DNA of 6,862 nt from NCBI GenBank assembly GCA_030616465.1, contig JAUWXH010000109.1, positions 1 through 6,862 of the forward strand, written 5' to 3'. Positions 1-5,500 of this stretch are shown piece after piece. The notes under the pieces were generated by a model. It was given only the letters and a program-made list of their open reading frames with translations. It was not told the origin of the DNA and did not search any database. Position numbers and translations under genes: made by a program. Positions within the stretch are counted from its first letter, which is position 1. Each line of letters starts with the position of its first letter. Origin of the DNA: Planctomycetota bacterium (GTDB lineage Bacteria; Planctomycetota; Phycisphaerae; UBA1845; Fen-1342).

Positions 1-1
1 C

Positions 2-925
2 ACGCAACACGGCGAGATCACCTGGTGGCTCGACCCCCAACGCGGTTGCTCCTCGGTGCGCGTGACCCGCTCGAAGGACGGCGAGATACTGCAAGAGTCG
101 CGTAGCACGCTGAAGCAGTTCGATGGTGTTTGGTTTCCGGAGACTGTCGCGTTCTTCCGTAGCGCGTACCAGGACGGGAAAGAGCCCTGCGAGGTTGTGC
201 GCATTCATTCCGCGTCGTTCAATCAGCCCGAACACCCACAGCGCCTGACACCGAACGACATCGGGATCGACGCGTGCTTCAACGTCGCCATGCATGACGA
301 AAACGGCAAGCCAGCCGGCCTGTTCAAGTGGGACGGTGAGAGGATCATCACTATCGAGGAATGGAATCAGCGTGAGGAGGCTGGCGAGCTCAAGCCAGGA
401 CCGCATGCCCAACGGCTGGCCGCCCGGGCCAGAGACATCGTCGAGAGAGCTCGCGAGCGCGGAGATCCGAAGCTCGCCGCACACGAAGCGTCCAGCAGAG
501 GCAGAGACGCTGCGCTAACCCCAGTGGGGCTTGTCAAAGCCTCGCTTGAATCGGAGTGGGAGGCGTACACGCGCCGGTTCATCGGAAAGTACGGCCTAAA
601 CGAGGAACAAAGCAACAAGGCGTGGGCGATTCTCAAGGACTGTCAGGAGCGGGCAAACCGATACCTGGCCAAATGCCAGAAGGACTTCGAGAAACTTGAT
701 GAGCAGGCTGAGGGCCTGAAGAAGTCCGACGCGAAGGACAGAGCCCAGCGACTGGCGGCCATTGACAAACGCCACCGGAAGCTCATGCAGCCCATCGACG
801 AGATTTTTGAGAAGCAGCTCAAGCCGCGCTTGGAGAAGCTGCCGACCAGCGCACAGCGCCGGGCGGCGGAGAAGCGGGAAAAGCCAACGTCGAAGCCAGC
901 CAAGGCAGGGGGTGGACAGCCGTGA
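2..925 (+). CDS. LolA-like protein with helical basic C-terminus, 5' partial
   Basis: The reading frame is open to the left edge, so the true start lies outside the window; the GTG at 56 is internal. The visible part is 307 residues. Residues 1-115 look like strands of a LolA/LolB-type half-barrel: a WWLDPQRG segment, a DGEILQES turn, then FDGVWFPE and LTPNDIGID. These resemble conserved blocks I associate with planctomycete outer-membrane lipoprotein-sorting-like proteins. Residues 180-285 are charged and helical, with a YGLNEEQSNKAWAIL segment reminiscent of LTXXQ (Spy/CpxP-like) helices and a RLEKLPTSAQR motif. The last 20 residues are Lys/Pro/Gly-rich. A periplasmic or envelope role is inferred. 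No signal peptide can be seen because the N-terminus is missing. The gene ends in TGA, 11 bases before the octamer array, and converges on the gene at 1196-1915. The family assignment is by recalled resemblance only; that the frame is coding is much more certain. Confidence 0.75.
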   Translation, partial: TQHGEITWWLDPQRGCSSVRVTRSKDGEILQESRSTLKQFDGVWFPETVAFFRSAYQDGKEPCEVVRIHSASFNQPEHPQRLTPNDIGIDACFNVAMHDENGKPAGLFKWDGERIITIEEWNQREEAGELKPGPHAQRLAARARDIVERARERGDPKLAAHEASSRGRDAALTPVGLVKASLESEWEAYTRRFIGKYGLNEEQSNKAWAILKDCQERANRYLAKCQKDFEKLDEQAEGLKKSDAKDRAQRLAAIDKRHRKLMQPIDEIFEKQLKPRLEKLPTSAQRRAAEKREKPTSKPAKAGGGQP

Positions 926-936
926 CCGGTGAAGTA

Positions 937-992
937 GTCAAATGGTTAAGCGGTCAAATGGTCAAATGGGTGAATGGGTAAATGGTTAAATG
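937..992. repeat. Seven-unit octamer tandem repeat
   Basis: Seven consecutive 8-bp units run in perfect register: GTCAAATG, GTTAAGCG, GTCAAATG, GTCAAATG, GGTGAATG, GGTAAATG and GTTAAATG. The consensus is GTNAAATG. The preceding octamer (929-936) is a degenerate match, and the array ends abruptly in a G-run. It is AT-rich against GC-rich flanks and begins 11 bases after the stop codon of the upstream gene. Such arrays are plausible slippage-prone intergenic repeats. No function is evident. The ATG codons within it do not open a convincing gene. Confidence 0.85.
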
Positions 993-1195
993 GGGGTGCC
1001 GGGGGGCCGAGCCGTCGATTGGGTAGATCGCCAAGCAGGGGGATCAGGGGGTAGCCCGGCCGCGATCCAGACAATGGCAACGGCCGCGCGATCGGGAGTG
1101 GTTTCAGCCACAGCGATCACGCGGCCGCAACGAGGTACGGAGGTCAATGGTGTAGCTACTGGGCGGTCGAACCGTCCGCTTCCACCTCCTCCGCA
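993..1195. other. Intergenic spacer without a supported gene
   Basis: This GC-rich stretch lies between two convergent genes. A plus-strand frame starts in the octamer array (ATG at 990) and continues to 1355, but it has no ribosome binding site, has low-complexity Gly/Ala composition, and runs antisense into the end of the minus-strand gene. A short minus-strand frame is also present without a credible start. Neither is called. The only structure seen is a small hairpin at 1160-1178. Confidence 0.6.
1160..1178. terminator. Small hairpin between convergent genes, possible terminator
   Basis: As plus-strand RNA this folds as an 8-pair stem with a CGA loop: CGGT (1164-1167) pairs with ACCG (1171-1174), extended outward by GGG against UCC and a terminal wobble. 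On the minus strand it sits 18 nt beyond the stop of the gene at 1196-1915, but there the wobbles become mismatches. Neither strand shows a U-tract, so a canonical intrinsic terminator is not demonstrated. Confidence 0.25.
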
Positions 1196-1915
1196 TCAAG
1201 GAGCAGATTTCGCGCTGTCCGCGTCAGTCGTCATGGCAGCCGCCGCGGCGTCGGGCGCATCGGCTGCCGGGGGGGCTTCAGGCACATCCGGCGCGCTGCC
1301 CGATGCGGCGGGGTCCCAGACGCGGAGCTCGGTGACCTCGTGTGAGACCTCGTAGTCGCCCGGGTCGTCGGTGAAGACCCGGACGGTGAACTTCCGCGTC
1401 GAGCCGGGCAGCAGGGGTCCACGCCACTCATCCTCGATGGTCAGCGGCGTGGCGACATAGACCGCCCGCTCGTACGCCGGCACGCCGTCCTCGTCCGCAA
1501 TCACGACGCGCAGGGCCATCAGCGAGATTGTCTCGGTGCCGTTGTTGACGACTTCGACGACGGCACGTTGGCGGTGCTCACTGTAGCGCCCCGGCACCAG
1601 CCGGACCGCAACATCCACGTGCTCGCGGTAATCCGGGTCGCGCCGGTCGTGCAGGGCGTCGGCCATGGCCGGCGGCAGGGCCTCCCCCCAGTTCGGCAGG
1701 GCCTCGAACAGGGCGTCGAGCCAGCCGGGCACACCTGTGACCAGCCTCTCCGTGGTGGAAAGGACCTGGACAACCTTGCTGTCCGCGATCCGCATGCCGT
1801 AGATGCCCACACCGGTCGCGCAGATCACGGTCGTAATCAGGAAGCCGAAGAACCCGTAGAACAGGCCATTGAGAAACCCGCCCTTCCTGACGATCACAGC
1901 GGGAACCGAACTCAT
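1196..1915 (-). CDS. Single-pass membrane protein with FxLyD-like beta domain
   Basis: The protein has 239 residues. The frame is open further upstream, to 2557, but the ATG at 1915 is preceded by AGGAGA with a 6-base spacer, and the upstream translation is low-complexity, Arg/Pro-rich and overlaps another gene. One hydrophobic segment at residues 17-41 predicts a membrane anchor with the C-terminal part outside the cytoplasm. Residues 42-98 are amphipathic and probably helical. Residues 99-201 look like a beta sandwich: VVEVVNNGTETI, then a D-E-D-G turn, then LLPGSTRKFTVRVF, the pattern of FxLyD or related Ig-like domains in which a secondary beta-strand array follows an N-N-G turn. The tail, 202-239, is an Ala/Pro/Asp low-complexity linker. 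Function is unknown; an envelope-associated binding or scaffolding role is an inference. It converges with the LolA-like gene and is divergent from the short lipoprotein frame at 2136. Confidence 0.8.
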   Translation of the reverse strand: MSSVPAVIVRKGGFLNGLFYGFFGFLITTVICATGVGIYGMRIADSKVVQVLSTTERLVTGVPGWLDALFEALPNWGEALPPAMADALHDRRDPDYREHVDVAVRLVPGRYSEHRQRAVVEVVNNGTETISLMALRVVIADEDGVPAYERAVYVATPLTIEDEWRGPLLPGSTRKFTVRVFTDDPGDYEVSHEVTELRVWDPAASGSAPDVPEAPPAADAPDAAAAAMTTDADSAKSAP

Positions 1916-1918
1916 CGC

Positions 1919-1927
1919 GATTCTCCT
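1919..1927 (-). promoter_or_regulatory. Ribosome binding site fixing the start at 1915
   Basis: Read on the minus strand, an AGGAGA hexamer lies 6 bases before ATG 1915. A second in-frame ATG lies 5 codons upstream but overlaps the start of this motif and has no comparable site of its own. The motif decides the start of the membrane protein and argues against the much longer open frame. Confidence 0.6.
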
Positions 1928-2083
1928 CATCTTGCCGTCTGCGCCAGGCGGGCCGCAACCGGATTCGGCCGCCCCGCGGAGACGTTCTGAAGAGGGATTC
2001 GGGTGACCGGCCGGATTATTGCGTGCGAGCGGCGACGCTTTCCGCAACCACTGACGTCCACCACGGCTGAGCCCGCGGGCGGG

Positions 2084-2089
2084 TATAAT
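2084..2089 (+). promoter_or_regulatory. TATAAT -10 box upstream of the short lipoprotein frame
   Basis: A perfect TATAAT sits in the context GGGTATAATC, about 47 bases before the GTG at 2136. No convincing -35 hexamer is found at 16-18 bp; the nearest candidate, CTGACG at 2051-2056, is 27 bp away. Transcription would start near 2096, giving a leader of about 40 nt. In so GC-rich a region an exact TATAAT in front of a good ribosome binding site is unlikely to be chance, though it is not proven. Confidence 0.5.
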
Positions 2090-2123
2090 CACCACAGCCG
2101 AGCCCGGCCCAGGGCTCGAGCAC

Positions 2124-2130
2124 GGAGGAG
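2124..2130 (+). promoter_or_regulatory. Strong Shine-Dalgarno GGAGGAG for the GTG at 2136
   Basis: GGAGGAG is separated from the GTG start by the 5-base spacer CCAAC, which is close to optimal. This is the best ribosome binding site in the window and is the main reason for taking the short frame downstream seriously. Confidence 0.6.
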
Positions 2131-2135
2131 CCAAC

Positions 2136-2369
2136 GTGGATCGGCCACGGCGACTGCCGGCCTGGGCGGGCGTTGTCATATCACTTTTGCTGGCAAGCGG
2201 TTGCGCGCCAGCGACCCCGATTTCCGCCGGGGATTGTGGGCCCATTAAAGCAGGTATCTCAAGACACCGATCGCCAGCGAGATTACCCCCAGGACGATGC
2301 CCGCCACCGCCGAGGCACGCACACGACCGGTGCCGAAGCCGGAACGCAGACTCAGCAGCCCGAAGATGA
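2136..2369 (+). CDS. Short putative lipoprotein, possibly a truncated gene
   Basis: A 77-residue frame starts at GTG behind a strong ribosome binding site and a TATAAT box. Residues 1-23 form a textbook lipoprotein signal: basic RPRR start, hydrophobic core AGVVISLLLAS, and G-C at 22-23 (lipobox A-S-G-C preceded by L). After about residue 35 the frame enters the antisense of the zinc-ribbon gene ending at 2245, and the translation becomes Arg/Pro/Cys-rich, typical of an antisense shadow. About 125 bases overlap. Two readings are possible: a genuine small lipoprotein whose tail overlaps the neighbour, or a remnant whose original body was deleted, leaving promoter, ribosome binding site and signal peptide. 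I favour the remnant reading for the C-terminal half but cannot exclude an expressed product. No homolog is recognised. Confidence 0.45.
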   Translation: MDRPRRLPAWAGVVISLLLASGCAPATPISAGDCGPIKAGISRHRSPARLPPGRCPPPPRHAHDRCRSRNADSAARR

Positions 2370-3009
2370 TCGCCAGCAATGCCGGCACGAATAGGAAGAA
2401 CGTGATCAGGGAGACGATCCCCAGCGCGCAGGCGGCGGCGGCGTGCGTGTCCCGGCTCATCGTGCGCACGCTGGGGGCCGCCTCGAGCGTAAACGGCGTG
2501 CCGCAGCGGGAACAGCCCATGGCATCGATCGGGCACTGCGCCTGGCAACGCGGACACTCGATCACCTGGGTGCCGTCTTGTCGGCGGATGATCTTGGGCG
2601 CCTGGTGCCCGCTGGCACCGTAAGCGTGTAGCGGGGTGGGGTCGCCCTTATCACCATCCAGGGCGACCGGCTTGAGGGGCAGCCCGGTGTGCGGGCTCAG
2701 GTAGGGGACGGTAAAGCGGGCCGAGCAGGTCGGGCAACGACCGGCCTGGCCGCACATGCCGGTGTGGGCCTCAAGCAGGCACCCGCACCGATCACAGGCG
2801 AAATTGAATCTGCGCCGCGGGGTGACCGAGGGAGCCCCGGCGCGGGCGCTGTGCCCGGGTGCCGCCGGCGGTGGCACCCGCAACACGCTTTCGCAGTGGG
2901 GACATTGAACCTCGCGGCCCACCCACGACCGCTGAGCGAGAATCGGACGCTCACAACGCCGACAGACCACCGTAAAATGCTCTGCCGAGTTGGCCTCGCT
3001 GTCGGACAT
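2245..3009 (-). CDS. Multi-zinc-ribbon protein with C-terminal DUF4190-like membrane pair
   Basis: The protein has 254 residues. I chose ATG 3009 (MSDSEAN) rather than the outermost start at 3123, because the extra 38 residues are low-complexity and Arg/Gly-rich and GAGGGA lies just before 3009, though with a short spacer. Three CxxC-paired zinc-ribbon modules are visible: C16-C19 with C36-C39, C72-C75 with C92-C95, and C152-C155 with C166-C169. Short hydrophilic linkers (about 45-65 and 105-140) separate them. Residues 189-218 and 233-252 are hydrophobic and match the two-helix DUF4190 pattern, with a GLLSLRSGFGTGR turn between them and AGIVLGVISL in the second helix. The likely topology is a cytoplasmic zinc-ribbon head on a two-helix anchor. 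The biological role is unknown; zinc-ribbon/DUF4190 combinations are common uncharacterised membrane proteins. It is divergent from the operon at 3151, and the lipoprotein frame at 2136-2369 overlaps its 3' end antisense. Confidence 0.85.
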   Translation of the reverse strand: MSDSEANSAEHFTVVCRRCERPILAQRSWVGREVQCPHCESVLRVPPPAAPGHSARAGAPSVTPRRRFNFACDRCGCLLEAHTGMCGQAGRCPTCSARFTVPYLSPHTGLPLKPVALDGDKGDPTPLHAYGASGHQAPKIIRRQDGTQVIECPRCQAQCPIDAMGCSRCGTPFTLEAAPSVRTMSRDTHAAAACALGIVSLITFFLFVPALLAIIFGLLSLRSGFGTGRVRASAVAGIVLGVISLAIGVLRYLL

Positions 3010-3103
3010 GCGTCCCTCGGATCTGCCGGGAGCGCACCCGGGCGGCCGCGACGAACGCTCGCGCCGCACACCGATCGTACCGCCGAAACCACCCCCGGCC
3101 CCG

Positions 3104-3111
3104 GCTATACA
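3104..3111. promoter_or_regulatory. Bidirectional -10-like TATA element in divergent spacer
   Basis: The 141-bp spacer between the divergent genes starting at 3009 (-) and 3151 (+) contains GCTATACA within GGCTATACAAAGCC. On the plus strand it reads TATACA, about 40 bases before the operon start. On the minus strand it reads TATAGC, about 95 bases before ATG 3009. No strong -35 element is seen for either direction, so this is only a candidate shared promoter core. Confidence 0.3.
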
Positions 3112-3150
3112 AAGCCTACGCACATTGGTAAGGTGTGCAACCGGGGCAGG

Positions 3151-3816
3151 ATGATGCTCGAGTCGAAATCAACAAAGCGCTCGAAGCTCGGACGCTTCGC
3201 CCTCCCCGCCGCCCTGGCCGCCTTGGCAGGGCTGGTCGTGGGCTGCCGGGCGCTGGCGGCCCCCTGGCTGCTGTGGGGTGCGGAGCCCACCCGCACCGTC
3301 CCGGCCGAATACCCCTATCTGGCCGGCAAAAAGGTCTGCGTGTTCGTCTGGGCCGAGATGGACACCCTCTTCGTCTATCCCCACGTCCAGCTCGAAGTCG
3401 CCGAGCACATCACGTACGCCATGCAGGGTAAGGTGCCGGGCGCTTCGTTCATCCCGAACCGTCAGGTGCAGGCGCTGCAACGGCGTGAGCCCAATTGGGA
3501 CCGCGCGGACCCTGCCGTGCTGGGCAAGCGCTTCGGGGCGGAGCGCGTCCTGATGATCGAACTCACCCAATACGGCACGCGCGAACCGGACAGCCCACAC
3601 CTGTACCGCGGGCGCATGTCGGCGAACGTCAAGGTGTACGACACGGGGTATCCCAAAGCCGCGCCGGCGTACAAGACGGTGGTGGAAACGGTGTATCCCC
3701 CGAATTCGGTCGGGCAGTGGGGCTCCAGCGAAAACAGCATCCGTCTGGCAACGATGCAGCTCTTCGCCGAGGAGTTGGCCGGCAAGTTCTACGACCGCAA
3801 GGTCAAGGTGCGGTGA
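3151..3816 (+). CDS. Lipoprotein A, CsgG/LpoB-like alpha/beta fold suspected
   Basis: The protein has 221 residues from ATG 3151, with a tandem ATG at 3154 that fits the GGGG at 3143-3146 better, so the start may shift by one codon. The frame is open further upstream, but that part is antisense to the divergent zinc-ribbon gene and is not credible. Residues 9-31 form a basic plus hydrophobic signal ending in a VVGC lipobox, so Cys32 is the predicted lipidated residue. The mature part has alternating strands and helices: KVCVFVW (61-67), a helix at 78-93, FIPNRQVQALQ (100-110), a helix around 121-130, the strand RVLMIEL (132-138), and a YRGRMSANVKVYD strand. This order suggests a CsgG/LpoB/TolB-N-like alpha/beta domain, but no family is firmly recognised. 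It is the first gene of a three-gene operon and appears paralogous to the next gene. Localisation is inferred as outer or inner envelope membrane facing the periplasm. Confidence 0.85.
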   Translation: MMLESKSTKRSKLGRFALPAALAALAGLVVGCRALAAPWLLWGAEPTRTVPAEYPYLAGKKVCVFVWAEMDTLFVYPHVQLEVAEHITYAMQGKVPGASFIPNRQVQALQRREPNWDRADPAVLGKRFGAERVLMIELTQYGTREPDSPHLYRGRMSANVKVYDTGYPKAAPAYKTVVETVYPPNSVGQWGSSENSIRLATMQLFAEELAGKFYDRKVKVR

Positions 3817-3817
3817 C

Positions 3818-4465
3818 ATGCACAGGTGGAAGCTCGCCGCCGCGGGACTGCTCGTCCTTTGCACATCCACCGGCTGCAATATCCTCGGACCGGCTGCCTA
3901 TTATCTCGGCCCGCGCCGCATACAGAAGGCGGAGTTCAAGCTGACGGAGGGTCGGCTGGCGGTGGTGATCGAAGCCGTCCGGCCGGAGCAGGACAACCCG
4001 GTCTTCACCCAGGCGCTGTTCGACAAGCTGGCGGAGATCTTCCGCGAGCAGAAGATCAAGAGCGAGCTCGTGCCCCACCGCGCGGTGCTCGAGCTTCGCC
4101 AGGCCCATCCCGACTTCGCCAAATGGAGCCTCCAGCGCATCGGCCGCGAACTGCGGGCAGAGCAAATCTTGTACTTGCGGATCGAGAACCTGCAACTGCG
4201 CGAGACGCCCGATCACCCGCTGGTTACCCCGGAAATCTCGCTGCGCAGCAAGGTCGTCGGCGTGCATGCGCCGACGCCCCACGCGCGCCTCTGGCCCGAG
4301 GAGACCGCGGGGCGCGCGATCTCCTGCAAGCGCCCGTCGAAAGAGGCGACCGACACGGAGCTGATCGATACCGAGGCGTGGAAGCTCGCCCACGACACCG
4401 CCCATCTCGTCTCCCACCCGTTCTTCGACGTGGACCTCGAAGAACGCACGCCGAGGGAACCATAA
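3818..4465 (+). CDS. Lipoprotein B, tandem paralog of lipoprotein A
   Basis: The protein has 215 residues, starting 1 base after the previous stop, which implies translational coupling. The signal runs from M1 to G19 with a hydrophobic core AAAGLLVL and predicted lipid attachment at Cys20 (STGC; the -3 Ser is unusual). The body aligns segment by segment with lipoprotein A: RLAVVIEA against KVCVFVWA; SELVPHRAVLELRQAHPDF against ASFIPNRQVQALQRREPNW; RIGRELRAEQILYLRIENLQ against VLGKRFGAERVLMIELTQYG; RETPDHPLVTPEIS against REPDSPHLYRGRMS. Both end in an amphipathic helix. The shared VP/IPNR element, the (R)-x-E-Q-I/V-L strand and the RE-P-D motif support common ancestry. Function is not known; the pair may form a heteromeric envelope complex. 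A different frame stays open through this whole gene into the permease gene, but it is a shadow of high-GC codon usage. Confidence 0.85.
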   Translation: MHRWKLAAAGLLVLCTSTGCNILGPAAYYLGPRRIQKAEFKLTEGRLAVVIEAVRPEQDNPVFTQALFDKLAEIFREQKIKSELVPHRAVLELRQAHPDFAKWSLQRIGRELRAEQILYLRIENLQLRETPDHPLVTPEISLRSKVVGVHAPTPHARLWPEETAGRAISCKRPSKEATDTELIDTEAWKLAHDTAHLVSHPFFDVDLEERTPREP

Positions 4466-4470
4466 CGGCG

Positions 4471-5487
4471 ATGAACGCCCGTGCGACCGCGGTTCGCTTC
4501 GGCCTGCTCGCTTCGCTGGTTCTGCTCATCATCGCCGCTTCGTCACTGCTTGGACCGACCTCTCTGAGCTGGGGCGAGGTTCTTGGCCGCGAGCCAAGTC
4601 GGATCTACTGGCCGCTGCGCGTACCGCGTACGTGCCTGGCCGGTTTGGCCGGCGCGGGCCTGGCGGTTGCCGGTGTCGTCCTGCAGGCGCTGTTCCGCAA
4701 CCCGTTGGCGACGCCGTATACGCTTGGCATCGCCAGCGGCGCATCGCTCGGTGCGGCCCTCGGCTCTCTGCTCGGGATCTCCGGGTACTGGCTGGGCATG
4801 CCGCGCTTGTCGTTGCTGGCGTTCTTCGGGGCAATCCTGGCGATGAGCCTGGTTTATCTCATGGCCCACCTGCGCGCCGGCCGCGACATGACCCGGCTGC
4901 TACTGGCCGGCGTGTGCATCGCCTATATGTGTGCGGCGGGGATTCTGCTGATCACCTATCTCGCGGACCGGGCCGTCACGAACGAGATCGTCCGCTGGAT
5001 GATGGGTTCGCTCGATCGACTGTACCCGCGCGCCAACCTCGAGATCGCCGCTGTCCTGATTCCGGTGCTGGCGTACGCCATCTACGCGCATCGTGCCCTG
5101 GATCTGCTGTCGATCGGCGAGCAGTTGTCGGCGTCACGCGGGGTCGCGGTCGGACGCACAGTCTGGACCTGCTTCGTGCTCGTCGGCGTGCTGACCGCCG
5201 TCATCGTCTCGAATTGCGGGCCGATCGGTTTTGTGGGTCTGATGGTGCCACACATGGCCCGGACCCTGCTCGGCGTCCGCACGCTGCCGCTTGTCGTCGG
5301 ATCGGCCTTGATCGGGGCGGCGTTCCTGGCCGCCTGCGACGGCATCGCCCGCGTCGCACTCAGCCTGATCTCGCAGCACCCGGGCGAGTACGAGCTCCCG
5401 GTCGGCGTGATCACCAACATCGTCGGAGCGGCGTTCTTCTTCTACCTGCTGGCGACCAGAGACGTATCCTACGCGCCGACGCGGTAG
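4471..5487 (+). CDS. FecCD-family ABC transporter permease
   Basis: The protein has 338 residues, the normal length for BtuC/FecCD/FhuB-type permeases that move iron-siderophore, heme or cobalamin across the inner membrane. Family signatures are all present: R-x-P-R at 50-53; the block GAGLAVAGVVLQALFRNPLA (61-80), followed by TLGIASGASLGA; WMMGSL (176-181); GPIGFVGLMVPHMAR (250-264), the ATPase-contacting loop region; and ELPVGVITNIVGAAFFFYLL (308-327). Hydrophobic segments fit about ten transmembrane helices. The start at ATG 4471 is 5 bases after the lipoprotein B stop, with a distant GAGGGA at 4453-4458, so translation is probably coupled. The upstream extension of the open frame overlaps lipoprotein B and is rejected. 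Neither a substrate-binding protein nor an ATPase gene is visible here, and the downstream gene is convergent rsmD, so partners must be encoded elsewhere. The substrate cannot be assigned from sequence alone. Confidence 0.95.
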   Translation: MNARATAVRFGLLASLVLLIIAASSLLGPTSLSWGEVLGREPSRIYWPLRVPRTCLAGLAGAGLAVAGVVLQALFRNPLATPYTLGIASGASLGAALGSLLGISGYWLGMPRLSLLAFFGAILAMSLVYLMAHLRAGRDMTRLLLAGVCIAYMCAAGILLITYLADRAVTNEIVRWMMGSLDRLYPRANLEIAAVLIPVLAYAIYAHRALDLLSIGEQLSASRGVAVGRTVWTCFVLVGVLTAVIVSNCGPIGFVGLMVPHMARTLLGVRTLPLVVGSALIGAAFLAACDGIARVALSLISQHPGEYELPVGVITNIVGAAFFFYLLATRDVSYAPTR

Positions 5488-5500
5488 CCGGCCGGGCGCG

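Noticed and set aside
937..992. Octamer array as a CRISPR array
   Set aside because: Units are 8 bp, contiguous and without spacers; no cas-like gene is nearby.
990..1355. Plus-strand frame beginning in the octamer array
   Set aside because: No ribosome binding site, low-complexity Gly/Ala/Ser composition, and its second half is antisense to the membrane-protein tail.
2215..2232. Stem CCCCG/CGGGG beyond the stop of the zinc-ribbon gene as a terminator
   Set aside because: Only five base pairs with an eight-base loop, no U-tract, and it lies inside the short lipoprotein frame.
1916..2557. In-frame upstream extension of the minus-strand membrane protein to a start at 2557
   Set aside because: The extra 214 residues are Arg/Pro/Gly-rich low-complexity sequence, overlap the zinc-ribbon gene in another frame, and a good ribosome binding site precedes the ATG at 1915.
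2689..3150. Upstream extension of lipoprotein A
   Set aside because: It is antisense to the zinc-ribbon gene and would bury the lipoprotein signal peptide in the middle of the protein.
3169..3879. Long minus-strand frame opposite lipoprotein A
   Set aside because: It is His/Arg/Gly-rich without recognisable domains and is the complement-strand shadow expected from high-GC codon bias; lipoprotein A has a signal peptide and a paralog on the plus strand.
3826..4470. Upstream extension of the permease reading frame through the whole of lipoprotein B
   Set aside because: The translation is a low-complexity shadow of the lipoprotein B gene; family alignment places the permease N-terminus at 4471, directly after the lipoprotein B stop.
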